NCBI RefSeq assembly: GCF_900100195.1
Contig: NZ_FNES01000002.1
Span: forward strand, 62,001-126,000
DNA from: Billgrantia gudaonensis
Lineage (GTDB): Bacteria; Pseudomonadota; Gammaproteobacteria; Pseudomonadales; Halomonadaceae
Direction of reading: 5' to 3'
Length of the DNA: 64,000 nucleotides
Shown: positions 15,506 to 23,833 of the stretch, in pieces
How the letters are laid out: each line of letters opens with the position of its first letter
Numbering within the stretch: the stretch's first letter is position 1
Program-made: the position numbers and the translations under genes
The notes under the pieces: generated by a model
What the model was told of the DNA's origin: nothing
Database searches by the model: none
What the model saw: only the letters and a program-made list of their open reading frames with translations

Positions 15506-16603
15506 ATGCCGGACAACAAGCTGAAAAACCAGGTACACGCTTCCACCTTTCCTATCGCCTCGTGGCTGATCGTGTCTGCCACCATGGGCATTCCCACGGT
15601 CGTTTTGGCACAATCGAATGACGACGGCGTCGTTCGTGAAGCGCAGCCCAGCCAGAGCGTTCGCGACGTACTTCGCGAGGAACATGCGCTGTTCTCCGAC
15701 CGCCTGACCATCGAGCCGGGCATCAGCTACTCCTATTCGGATCGCAGCGAGCTGGCGTTGAACGGGTTTCTGGCCCTAGATGCCATTTTCCTGGGCAATA
15801 TCAGCGTCGATACCGTGGAGAGTCATACCACGACGTTCGATCTGAGTACACGTTATGGTGTCACCGATCGTCTGGAATTGGAGTTGGTGATCCCATATGT
15901 CTATCGTAGCAGCCGCTATGAAACGATGGGCGATGAGGGAGGGCCAGGGTTAATAGAAGATACCGTCAGCCAAGGTGACCTGGGCGATATCAGCGCGGGC
16001 CTCTACTATCGTCTGCTTCCCGAGACGGAGAGTCGGCCGGATATCGTCTGGAGCTTTTCCGTGCGAGCCCCGACCGGTAAGCATCCTTATGATATTAGAA
16101 CGACCACCATAGATGACGAAGAAGGAGGGGTGGAAAATCTTACCGTCCCCAATGATCTTCCTACGGGCAATGGCGTTTGGGGCGTCAGTACGGGGCTTTC
16201 TCTTCTGAAGACCGTGGATCCGGCCATCATCTTCGCCAACCTCGGCTATACGTATAATATCGAGGAGAGTTTCGATGATATTAGCTCAGGCGATGATCAG
16301 GTTCCGGGAAAAGTGGATCTCGGCGATAGCGTGCGTTTCGGCTTCGGTACGGCTTTCGCCTTGAACGAACGCTTCAGCCTTTCCATGTCCTTTACCTATC
16401 AGCATGCTTTCGAGACCCAGATTACCCAGGATGGCGGATCTGCGGAAGATATCATTGGGAGTAGTGCGAATTCCGCCTCAGTCAACTTCGGTGCCACCTA
16501 CGGCTTGACGGACTCCACGTCGATCGTCACCAGCGTGGGCGTCGGGCTGACCGACGATGCTCCCGATTTCACCCTCGACTTCAGGATGCCCTTCCAGATC
16601 TGA
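15506..16603 (+). CDS. fapF: FapF-like outer-membrane amyloid exporter
   Basis: A 365-residue outer-membrane barrel, last gene of the fap operon. The signal peptide ends VLAQ (residue 36). A short helical linker (SVRDVLREEHALF) leads to the barrel opening LTIEPGISYSYSD. Strands such as YGVTDRLELELVIPYVYRS follow, and the end is FTLDFRMPFQI. In Pseudomonas FapF is the pore that passes FapB/C/E across the outer membrane and carries an N-terminal coiled coil; here that region is only ~40 residues. The ATG at 15506 is supported by GGGGAG six bases upstream; longer upstream starts lack this. It is paralogous to the barrel at 8319-9416, sharing VTDRLELEL and GVxLTDDAPD-type segments. Confidence 0.8.
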   Translation: MPDNKLKNQVHASTFPIASWLIVSATMGIPTVVLAQSNDDGVVREAQPSQSVRDVLREEHALFSDRLTIEPGISYSYSDRSELALNGFLALDAIFLGNISVDTVESHTTTFDLSTRYGVTDRLELELVIPYVYRSSRYETMGDEGGPGLIEDTVSQGDLGDISAGLYYRLLPETESRPDIVWSFSVRAPTGKHPYDIRTTTIDDEEGGVENLTVPNDLPTGNGVWGVSTGLSLLKTVDPAIIFANLGYTYNIEESFDDISSGDDQVPGKVDLGDSVRFGFGTAFALNERFSLSMSFTYQHAFETQITQDGGSAEDIIGSSANSASVNFGATYGLTDSTSIVTSVGVGLTDDAPDFTLDFRMPFQI

Positions 16604-16620
16604 TATCGCACCTGTCGCTG

Positions 16621-16651
16621 CCCCGCCATGTCCAATCAGGACATGGCGGGG
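16621..16651. terminator. Perfect hairpin between convergent fapF and activator
   Basis: The thirteen-base perfect inverted repeat CCCCGCCATGTCC / GGACATGGCGGGG has a five-base loop. There is no T-run on the plus side (CAATCAG follows). It lies between two convergent stops, so a bidirectional terminator is the natural reading. Confidence 0.7.
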
Positions 16652-16669
16652 CAATCAGTTGGCGACCTT

Positions 16670-18025
16670 CTAAACGACGGCCACTTCGCGATGGATATGA
16701 TGCTTTTCCATCAGACGATAGAGCGTGACTCGCGACACGCCCAGATCGCGGGCGGCGTTCTGGATCTTGTAGCGGTTCCGGCCCAGGGCGGAGACCAGCG
16801 CCTCGTACTCGGCATGGTCACGGGCCTGCTCGAGCGTCATGATGCAGCGTGACGACTGGCGCCGCTCCAGGCCGAGATCCTCGGGCTTGATCAAGCGCGT
16901 TTCGCACATCACCAGTGCCCGGCGCACACGGTTGATCAGTTCCCGGATATTGCCCGGCCAGCTGTGGCACTGCATCAGCCGCAAGGCTTCCTGACTGAAC
17001 CCCTTGACCTGGCAGGCTTTTTCATTGGCGAATTTGTCGAAGAAGAACCTGGCCAGCACTTCGATGTCCTCCTGCCGCTCACGGAGAGGTGGCAGGAATA
17101 TCTGCAGAACGTTGAGGCGATGATAGAGGTCTTCGCGAAAGCGGCCTTCCTTTACGGCCTTTTCCAGATCGACATGGGTGGCCGCCAGGATTCTCACGTC
17201 GACGACGATTTCCTTGGTGCTGCCGATACGTTGTATCTGGTGATCTTCCAGGAAGCGCAGCAGGTTGACTTGCATCTCCAATGGCAGGTCACCGATCTCG
17301 TCCAGGAATAGGGTCCCTCCCTGAGCGGCTTCGACCTTGCCGATCTTGCGTTGGCTGGCTCCCGTAAAGGCGCCTTTCTCGTGTCCGAACAGCTCCGACT
17401 GTATCAGGTTGCTGGGCAGCGCCCCGCAATTGACGGCAATGAAGGGACCGTCTCGGCGCTGCGAGCGTTCATGAATGGCGTGAGCAGCGAGCTCCTTGCC
17501 GGTGCCAGATTCACCGCTGATGAAGACGGGGGCATCGACGGCAGCGACGCGACGAATCGTGTCGAAGAGCTGTTTCATGCTCGCTGTCGTTCCGACCATT
17601 TCGTAGTCGTCGATGAGCGTTGCGTCATTCTTTTTCTGCAGCTCGTGAAGTCTGCGCATGGCGCAAGCATGACGAAGAATGCATTCGACCTGCTCGTCGC
17701 TGCCTGGCAGGACATGGTAAGCGTAGCAATGCTTTCGCAGTAGCTGCAGGATGGACGCATTGTCGAGCAGATTGGGGTGGATGAGTGCCATCCAGCTGAG
17801 TGAAGACTCTTCCAGGCACTTTTCGATATCTGGTACGTTTATATCTTGCCCATCGTCGATCAATATCAGTCCGGTTTCATGACTCTTCTCTTTCAATATG
17901 TCGATAGCGTCTTTCAGGCTTTTTGCATGGTCGACGATCCAGCCATTTCCTCTCAAATAGGATGGGAGACTTGGTGAAAGTTCGTTGGTTTCCCCTGCGA
18001 TCAGTAATGTGCCGTTTCCATCCAT
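16670..18025 (-). CDS. Sigma-54 enhancer-binding activator, VpsR-like (canonical GAFTGA)
   Basis: A 451-residue sigma-54 activator. Residues 1-130 are receiver-like; the LILIDDG stretch may be the phosphoacceptor strand, but the pocket is incomplete. The AAA+ domain has Walker A GESGTGKE at 171-178, GAFTGA at 218-223 and Walker B LFLDEIGDLP. The C-terminal Fis-type helix-turn-helix is AARDLGVSRVTLYRLMEKHH. Walker A and loop 1 fall at the same residue numbers as in the paralogue at 9548-10912, so the two arose by duplication. ATG 18025 was preferred to 18064 by that alignment and a weak AGAGA site. Together with the fapA sigma-54 promoter it is the best candidate operon activator. Confidence 0.9.
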   Translation of the reverse strand: MDGNGTLLIAGETNELSPSLPSYLRGNGWIVDHAKSLKDAIDILKEKSHETGLILIDDGQDINVPDIEKCLEESSLSWMALIHPNLLDNASILQLLRKHCYAYHVLPGSDEQVECILRHACAMRRLHELQKKNDATLIDDYEMVGTTASMKQLFDTIRRVAAVDAPVFISGESGTGKELAAHAIHERSQRRDGPFIAVNCGALPSNLIQSELFGHEKGAFTGASQRKIGKVEAAQGGTLFLDEIGDLPLEMQVNLLRFLEDHQIQRIGSTKEIVVDVRILAATHVDLEKAVKEGRFREDLYHRLNVLQIFLPPLRERQEDIEVLARFFFDKFANEKACQVKGFSQEALRLMQCHSWPGNIRELINRVRRALVMCETRLIKPEDLGLERRQSSRCIMTLEQARDHAEYEALVSALGRNRYKIQNAARDLGVSRVTLYRLMEKHHIHREVAVV

Positions 18026-18111
18026 TGGCCGTTTCTCTTTGCAAATGAGAGCTCGGGTATCCATATTGCGATACTCAGTGAAAGGGTAATGATGGATGAT
18101 TCTTTACGAAC

Positions 18112-18792
18112 TTAGTGCGCTAACGTTTTTTCATGATGCCTTTGACCGGGAGCGATACCCATCAGGTTGTGTCTGGCCCAGTTCATGGCCTGTATCCTAT
18201 TGTGCACGTTTATTTTTCTGAATATATTGTAAAGATGCGACTTTACGGTGTGCTCGCTAACGAATAGTTGGTTGGCGATCTCGGCGTTGGATGCGCCCGA
18301 GCCCAGCAGACCGATGATTTCCAGTTCTCGATGGGTCAGGCCGCATATCGGACGAAAAGCGTTTCGCTGCTGCTTTCGGTAGAAATCGATCATTTGCGTC
18401 ATCAGGCTGCGTGACATCCACAGGTCGCCTTCGAGCATCTTGGTAATGCCCTTGCAGATCATTTCGAGACTATTGCTGCGGTAGAAGATCCCTTCCAGGT
18501 GCATGACGGCGAGAATGTCGACGGCTACCGTTTCATCCCTGACATTGAAGGCGGCTATCGCTACGCGGCCATCGTCAGCGATTCTGCCCTGCCATGTTCT
18601 CATGCCTTCGATGGCCAGGTGATCGATATCGAGAAGCAGTACGATACGTTCGTATTGCGTATCGGCCAGTCGATCCTCGGGTGATAAGATTCGCACCGGG
18701 CAACCGACCTGTTCGTGGATGTAATTGATGAAGAGCTGGGATTGCGGGTTGCTGTCGGTAACCAGCAACACCAGATCTTGTCCGTGGCCCAT
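18112..18792 (-). CDS. CsgD-like LuxR-family transcription regulator
   Basis: A 226-residue DNA-binding regulator. Residues 1-140 resemble the atypical receiver of CsgD, with LLLDID where a phosphoacceptor strand would be. The LuxR helix-turn-helix at 151-210 runs LTHRELEIIGLLGSGASNAEIANQ, then LFVSEHTVKSHLYNIFRKI, then NRIQAMNWARHNL. That is strikingly close to E. coli CsgD (LTHREKEIL..GASNNEIA..LFISENTVKTHLYNLFKKI..NRTQAVSWANDNL). CsgD controls curli and cellulose; here the neighbours are Fap-type amyloid genes. GGGGAG eight bases before ATG 18792 sets the start. It is upstream of the activator gene on the same strand (86-base gap), perhaps as an operon. Confidence 0.88.
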   Translation of the reverse strand: MGHGQDLVLLVTDSNPQSQLFINYIHEQVGCPVRILSPEDRLADTQYERIVLLLDIDHLAIEGMRTWQGRIADDGRVAIAAFNVRDETVAVDILAVMHLEGIFYRSNSLEMICKGITKMLEGDLWMSRSLMTQMIDFYRKQQRNAFRPICGLTHRELEIIGLLGSGASNAEIANQLFVSEHTVKSHLYNIFRKINVHNRIQAMNWARHNLMGIAPGQRHHEKTLAH

Positions 18793-19148
18793 GATGTCTG
18801 CTCCCCTATGGCATGACGCGGCTCGCAATCTGAGGTGGGTCTCGTGGTGTTCCTAGCTTAGTGTTGTCGAGGCGTGATGAATTGTAAATATATGTTAGTC
18901 GAAGCTGGTTTAGGATGTTGTGGATCGTCTCGGTGTCAGGCTCGATATCATCGAGATAGTCTCTTCGTTTCAAAGCGATAGCGCATTGTGCTCAAAAGAG
19001 TGGGCGGCTGAGCTATGCGAAAGGCTTAGTCGTTTCATACGCTCTGATGAGTTTGCCTGACTTTCTGGAAGCCTCTTTCGTTTCGTTCGCAGGCCAACGA
19101 TAATTGTCGGTTTGCCCGTTCCACCCAGCGATATTCTTAGGAGTTTCC
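18793..19148. other. Intergenic region between csgD-like gene and rdgB
   Basis: About 355 bases separating divergent transcription of the fibre regulators (minus) and rdgB (plus). An AT-rich patch near 18885-18900 could belong to the csgD-like promoter. No sigma-54 site, hairpin, tRNA or coding sequence was recognised. Confidence 0.4.
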
Positions 19149-19766
19149 ATGCCACTGCCTCGAGTTTTCGTGCTGGCCAGTTCCAATCCCGGGAAGCTCG
19201 CCGAGTTCAACCAGCTGCTTTCCCCTCTCGGCTTGGAAGTCCGAGCCCAGGCCGATTTCGGTGTGGATGATGTCGAGGAAACTGGCCTGACCTTCGTCGA
19301 AAATGCGTTGCTCAAGGCGCGCGAGGCGAGCCGGGTCAGCGGGCTGCCAGCGTTGGCGGACGATTCCGGGCTGGAAGTGGACGCTTTGCAAGGAAGGCCC
19401 GGCATCCATTCCGCGCGCTATGCCGGGGAGCCCAAGAGCGATGCCCGCAACAACGCCAAGCTGCTTGATGCCCTGGCCGAGGTATCGGCGGCGTCGCGTG
19501 CGGGGCGCTACTGGTGCGTGCTGGTCATGTTGCGCCATGCCGAGGATCCCGTGCCGTTGATCGTGCAGCGCAGCTGGGAAGGGGTGATCCTCGATTCGCC
19601 CCGGGGCGATGGCGGCTTTGGCTATGATCCGCTGTTCTGGCTACCCGATCGCGGCAAGACCGCTGCCGAGCTGTCGGCCGAGGAAAAGAACCGCTTCAGC
19701 CATCGCGGCCGGGCGCTGCGCGCGCTGATCGATGCCATGTCGTCGGATAGCGGTAGCCTGCCATGA
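19149..19766 (+). CDS. rdgB: XTP/dITP diphosphatase (non-canonical purine NTPase)
   Basis: A 205-residue Ham1/RdgB enzyme that hydrolyses dITP, ITP and XTP to monophosphates and keeps deaminated purines out of DNA. The signature [13 protein letters not shown] is at the N-terminus. [11 protein letters not shown] holds the catalytic Asp residues, and GFGYDPLFW and [11 protein letters not shown] complete the active site. ATG 19149 follows TAGGAG. Its stop overlaps the hemW start by four bases (ATGA), and this rdgB-hemW pairing is common in gammaproteobacteria. Confidence 0.97.
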   Translation: MPLPRVFVLASSNPGKLAEFNQLLSPLGLEVRAQADFGVDDVEETGLTFVENALLKAREASRVSGLPALADDSGLEVDALQGRPGIHSARYAGEPKSDARNNAKLLDALAEVSAASRAGRYWCVLVMLRHAEDPVPLIVQRSWEGVILDSPRGDGGFGYDPLFWLPDRGKTAAELSAEEKNRFSHRGRALRALIDAMSSDSGSLP

Positions 19767-20971
19767 TCACGATGCGCTCGATGCCGGCGGCGGCGTCTTC
19801 CTTGCCGCCCCTGGCGCTCTACGTGCACGTTCCCTGGTGCGTGCGCAAGTGCCCCTATTGCGACTTCAATTCGCATGGTGTGGGGCATGCCGCCGAACTG
19901 CCCGAGGCCGAGTATCTGGCAGCGCTCATCGCGGACCTGGAAGGCGACCTCCCCCTGGCGGCTGGCCGCGAAGTGGTCAGCGTGTTCATCGGTGGCGGCA
20001 CGCCCAGCCTGATGTCGGCGGATTTCTATGCGCGTCTGCTGGAGGCGGTAGCCGAGCGCTTGCCGCTGGCCGCCGATCTGGAAGTGACGCTGGAGGCCAA
20101 TCCCGGCACGCTGGAGCGAGGCCGCTTCGCCGGATACCGGGCGGCTGGCATCAATCGCCTTTCGTTGGGCGTGCAGAGTTTTCAGGATGCTCAGCTCACG
20201 GCCTTGGGGCGTATCCACAGCGGCGACGATGCACGCCGGGCGGTAGACGAGGCGCGCGAGGCGGGGTTCGACGATCTCAATCTCGATCTGATGCACGGCT
20301 TGCCGGACCAGACGCCCGACCTGGCGCTGGCGGATATCGACAGTGCCCTGGCGCTGGGGCCCTCCCATCTCTCCTGGTATCAGCTCACCTTGGAGCCCAA
20401 TACCGAGTTTCACTCCCGGCCACCGGTGCTGCCGGTGGAGGAGACGCTGTGGGACATCCAGGACATCGGTCACGAGCGACTGCTATCCGCAGGATTCTCG
20501 CGCTACGAGATTTCCGCCTATTCCCGGGGCGCTCGCCAGTGTCGGCACAATCTGAACTACTGGCGGTTCGGCGACTACCTGGGTATCGGCGCTGGTGCCC
20601 ATGGCAAGCTGAGCGCCCCGGGCGAGGAGGGGAGCCTGGCCATCGAGCGTCGCTGGAAAGTCCGACAGCCCTCCAGCTACCTGCGTCGGCGAAACGATCC
20701 ACGGGGCTTCGTGGCCGGGAGTTCGCAGATCGACGAGGCGGAACTGCCATTGGAGTTCGCCATGAATGCCCTGCGCCTCGTGTCCGGCGTTCCTTTGCAG
20801 GAGTGGGTGGCCCATACCGGCCAGGGAACCGAGGCGCTGCAAGCTTGTCTCACCGCCGCACGCGCCAAGGGACTGCTCGTGGAAGATTCCGAGCGGCTTC
20901 AAGCCACGCCGCACGGTCTACTATTCTTGAATGAACTGCTGGCCTCGATTGGCGAGCATCGGGCCAGCTGA
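19763..20971 (+). CDS. hemW: Radical SAM haem chaperone/coproporphyrinogen oxidase-like HemW
   Basis: A 402-residue radical SAM protein. CVRKCPYC near residue 33 gives the CxxxCxxC cluster motif, and GGGTPSLM follows as the SAM-binding segment. HemW proteins bind haem and are thought to deliver it to respiratory enzymes; they lack the extra residues of true HemN and are often mislabelled as coproporphyrinogen oxidase. Length is typical (~380-400). It is translationally coupled to rdgB. Confidence 0.94.
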   Translation: MITMRSMPAAASSLPPLALYVHVPWCVRKCPYCDFNSHGVGHAAELPEAEYLAALIADLEGDLPLAAGREVVSVFIGGGTPSLMSADFYARLLEAVAERLPLAADLEVTLEANPGTLERGRFAGYRAAGINRLSLGVQSFQDAQLTALGRIHSGDDARRAVDEAREAGFDDLNLDLMHGLPDQTPDLALADIDSALALGPSHLSWYQLTLEPNTEFHSRPPVLPVEETLWDIQDIGHERLLSAGFSRYEISAYSRGARQCRHNLNYWRFGDYLGIGAGAHGKLSAPGEEGSLAIERRWKVRQPSSYLRRRNDPRGFVAGSSQIDEAELPLEFAMNALRLVSGVPLQEWVAHTGQGTEALQACLTAARAKGLLVEDSERLQATPHGLLFLNELLASIGEHRAS

Positions 20972-21009
20972 CCCCAAGCTCGCCACCCTGACCCATCCAG
21001 GAGGGATAC

Positions 21010-21693
21010 ATGTTCACACCGATTCGATTGGTTGCTTCCATCTCAGCGGCCGTATTGTTGGTGGGATGTACCACCACGGACCCTTATTCCGGAGAAACCC
21101 GGCGCAGCAACACGGGAACCGGAGCCGCCATCGGAGCCGCCGTGGGGGCGGCAGCCGGGGCACTCTCCGGGGATGGCAGCACCAGCCGTCGTGATCGCGC
21201 CTTGATCGGTGCCGCCGTTGGGGCGGCAGCCGGCGGCGGTATCGGTGCCTACATGGATCGCCAGGAAGAGGAACTGCGCCGAAGCATGCAAGGGACGGGC
21301 ATCGGCGTCGACCGCCGTGGCGATGACATCGTGCTCAACATGCCGAGCAGCGTGACCTTCGACTTCGACTCCAGCGAGCTGACATCGAGTGCGCGAAATG
21401 CTCTCAACGACGTCGCCTCGGTGTTGACGCAGTACACCGATACCCGCGTCAACATTGCCGGCCATACCGACAGCACCGGTGACGCGAGCTACAATCAGCG
21501 TCTTTCCGAACGTCGTGCCGAGTCGGTCGGCAGCTATCTGGCCCAGGCCGGGGTGGCGAACAATCGCCTGGCCATGCGGGGCTACGGCGAGAATCAGCCG
21601 GTGGCTAGCAACGACACCGAACAGGGACGCGCACAGAATCGTCGCGTGGAAATCACTCTGTCCCCCATCGAGTCGCGGATCCAGCAGCAGTAA
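21010..21693 (+). CDS. OmpA-family outer-membrane lipoprotein with glycine-zipper domain
   Basis: A 227-residue lipoprotein. The signal peptide ends in the lipobox LLVG-C (Cys20), so the mature N-terminus should be lipidated. Residues 38-80 carry two glycine-zipper segments of the form AAIGAAVGAAAG. The C-terminal half is an OmpA-C peptidoglycan-binding domain: VTFDFDSSELTSSAR, IAGHTDSTGDASYNQRLSERRAESV and RRVEITL. The layout matches YiaD-type proteins. It likely tethers outer membrane to cell wall. An AGGAGG site precedes the ATG. Confidence 0.92.
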   Translation: MFTPIRLVASISAAVLLVGCTTTDPYSGETRRSNTGTGAAIGAAVGAAAGALSGDGSTSRRDRALIGAAVGAAAGGGIGAYMDRQEEELRRSMQGTGIGVDRRGDDIVLNMPSSVTFDFDSSELTSSARNALNDVASVLTQYTDTRVNIAGHTDSTGDASYNQRLSERRAESVGSYLAQAGVANNRLAMRGYGENQPVASNDTEQGRAQNRRVEITLSPIESRIQQQ

Positions 21694-21725
21694 CCTGATG
21701 CCACCTTCGACCCTCGCATGAACCG

Positions 21726-21750
21726 GGGCCCGCCGAACTGGCGGGCCCTT
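21726..21750 (+). terminator. Terminator after the OmpA-type lipoprotein gene
   Basis: A nine-base perfect stem GGGCCCGCC / GGCGGGCCC with loop GAACT, followed by TT. It is strongly GC-rich with a weak T-run, 33 bases after the stop. Confidence 0.65.
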
Positions 21751-21779
21751 GCATGATGGCCCTGCTGGAGTCCGTTGCC

Positions 21780-22628
21780 ATGCTCTCCTATCAGCACGCT
21801 TACCACGCCGGCAATTTCGCCGACGTTCACAAGCATCTCACGCTGTTCGCCGTCATCGATCATCTGTTGCGCAAACCAACGCCCGTCAGCTATTTCGATA
21901 CCCATGCCGGACGCGGTCGCTATCGGCTGGCGGCCGAGGAAACGCGTCGGCTGGGGGAGTATCGCCATGGTGTCGAGCCGTTGTGGCGAGCCCGAGGCCA
22001 GTTGATGGAAGAACCGCTGCTGGCCGGGTGGCTGTCGGCGCTGACGGCGATGCAACCGAATCCGCAGGTGCTCAGCCACTATCCCGGTTCGCCAGCCTGG
22101 CTGGTCCATCGCCTGCGTCCTCAGGATCGATTGAAGCTGTTCGAGCTGCATCCCGGTGAACACGCCTGCCTAGCCGAGCAGCCAATGGCCGGGGACGTCG
22201 AGTGGGTGCACGGCGATGGCCTGGCGGGTTTGCTCGACAGCCTGCCGGTGACCACGCCGCGGCTCTGCGCGCTGATCGACCCCAGCTACGAGCGCAAGGC
22301 GGAGTACCGGGAGGTGGCCGACACGCTGCACGTGGCCATGCGCAAGGCGCGTCATGCGGTGATGCTGGTGTGGTACCCGTTGTTGCCGGCAGCACGCCAC
22401 CATGAGCTGCTGGAGGGCATTCGCGAGAGCGGTTTGCGCAAGGTGTGGCGTAGCGAGCTGTGCCTGCATGAGCCGGGTGTCGGGGAGCACGGGATGTACG
22501 GCAGCGGCATGCTGGTCATCAACCCGCCCTGGGGGCTGGATTCGCGCCTGATAGACGCCATGGCGGCGGTGACGCCGCGGCTGGGCCAGAGCAGCCGCTA
22601 TTCCAGCGGCTGGTGGGTGGGGGAGTAG
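21780..22628 (+). CDS. rlmJ: 23S rRNA (adenine2030-N6)-methyltransferase
   Basis: A 282-residue SAM-dependent methyltransferase that modifies A2030 of 23S rRNA. The N-terminus MLSYQHAYHAGNFADVHKH is the RlmJ hallmark and fixes the start at ATG 21780, with GGAG nine bases ahead. YFDTHAGRGRY contributes to SAM binding, and the catalytic motif ALIDPSYERK replaces the classical DPPY with DPSY. Length agrees with the family (~280). Confidence 0.95.
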   Translation: MLSYQHAYHAGNFADVHKHLTLFAVIDHLLRKPTPVSYFDTHAGRGRYRLAAEETRRLGEYRHGVEPLWRARGQLMEEPLLAGWLSALTAMQPNPQVLSHYPGSPAWLVHRLRPQDRLKLFELHPGEHACLAEQPMAGDVEWVHGDGLAGLLDSLPVTTPRLCALIDPSYERKAEYREVADTLHVAMRKARHAVMLVWYPLLPAARHHELLEGIRESGLRKVWRSELCLHEPGVGEHGMYGSGMLVINPPWGLDSRLIDAMAAVTPRLGQSSRYSSGWWVGE

Positions 22629-22687
22629 CGGAGATGGCGTGCCGGAGAGTGCATCGGGTCGCCAGAGCTCCGTTCATCGCCAGCCGG

Positions 22688-23833
22688 TTACAGGCAACGC
22701 TGGAACAGCTCCTTGAGATTCTCGCGGGTCAACTCCACCGGATTGCCGCCGCAACTGGGATCGCGTACCGCCATCTCGGCGAGTTCGTCGATCCGCTCCG
22801 CCGTGACTCCGATCTCGGAGAGTCGGCGCGGGATACCCAGCCGGTCATTGAATGACTGCACGAAGGTGCGGAAACCCTCGAAACCGCCGTCGATCTCCAG
22901 GTAGGCAGCGACCCGGTCGAACCTCTTGCGTATTGGCTCGGCATTGAAGTCGAGCACTGCGGGCATGCAGATCGCATTGGTGGTGCCGTGATGGGTGTTG
23001 AACAATGCGCCGATGGGGTGGCTCATCGCATGTATCGCCCCCAACCCCTTCTGGAAGGCCGTGGACCCCATCATCGCTGCGCTCATCATGTGCGCGCGGG
23101 CTTCGATGTCGTGGCCATCGGCATAGGCACGCGGCAGATTTTCCTTCACCAGACGCATGCCCTCCAGCGCAATGCCCTGACTCATCGGATGGTAGTGAGG
23201 GCTGGAAAACGCCTCTACGCAATGGGCAAAGGCATCCAGCCCCGTACCAGCGGTGATTGGCCTGGGCATGCCCACCGTCAGTTCGGGATCGCAGATCACC
23301 ACGGAAGGCAGCACCTTGGGGTGAAAGATGATCTTCTTCTCGTGGCTTTGCGAGTTGGTGATGACGCTGGCACGCCCCACTTCCGAACCGGTACCGGCGG
23401 TGGTGGGAACTGCCACGATGGGTGCTATGCCATCGGCATCGGCACGAGTCCACCAGTCGCCGATGTCTTCGAAATCCCACACGGGGCGCGTCTGTCCCGA
23501 CATGAAAGCGACCATCTTGCCCAGATCCAGACCCGAACCACCGCCGAATGCGATGACGCCGTCGTGATCACCCGCCTTGAAGGCCTCGACGCCGGCAGCC
23601 AGGTTGGTCTCGTTCGGGTTGGGGTCCACATCGGAGAACAGCGCACGCCCCAGGCCCGCGGCTTCGAGGATATTCAGTGCCTGGGCGGTGATGGGCAGTT
23701 CGGCTAGCCCCCGGTCCGTCACCAGCAGGGGCTTGCCGATACCTGCCTGGGCGCAGGCCTGGGGGAGCTCGGCGATCCGTCCCGCACCGAAGCGAATGGC
23801 CGTTGGGTAAGTCCAGTTTCCGGTCAATGTCAT
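22688..23833 (-). CDS. Iron-containing alcohol dehydrogenase
   Basis: A 381-residue group III alcohol dehydrogenase. FGGGSGLDLGKMVAF and PTTAGTGSEVGRASVIT bind NAD(P). The metal site includes DAFAHCVEAF, HAMSHPIGALFNTHHG and the trailing His. It would oxidise an alcohol to an aldehyde in the cytoplasm. Its start overlaps the aldehyde dehydrogenase stop by four bases (ATGA), showing translational coupling and a shared two-step alcohol-to-acid oxidation. The substrate is unknown; context suggests a gamma-glutamylated amino alcohol (inference). Confidence 0.93.
   Translation of the reverse strand: MTLTGNWTYPTAIRFGAGRIAELPQACAQAGIGKPLLVTDRGLAELPITAQALNILEAAGLGRALFSDVDPNPNETNLAAGVEAFKAGDHDGVIAFGGGSGLDLGKMVAFMSGQTRPVWDFEDIGDWWTRADADGIAPIVAVPTTAGTGSEVGRASVITNSQSHEKKIIFHPKVLPSVVICDPELTVGMPRPITAGTGLDAFAHCVEAFSSPHYHPMSQGIALEGMRLVKENLPRAYADGHDIEARAHMMSAAMMGSTAFQKGLGAIHAMSHPIGALFNTHHGTTNAICMPAVLDFNAEPIRKRFDRVAAYLEIDGGFEGFRTFVQSFNDRLGIPRRLSEIGVTAERIDELAEMAVRDPSCGGNPVELTRENLKELFQRCL

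Noticed and set aside
5000..19000. Genomic island with integrase, IS or tRNA attachment site around the fibre region
   Set aside because: No transposase, integrase, tRNA or flanking direct repeat was seen; acquisition may be old or by homologous exchange.
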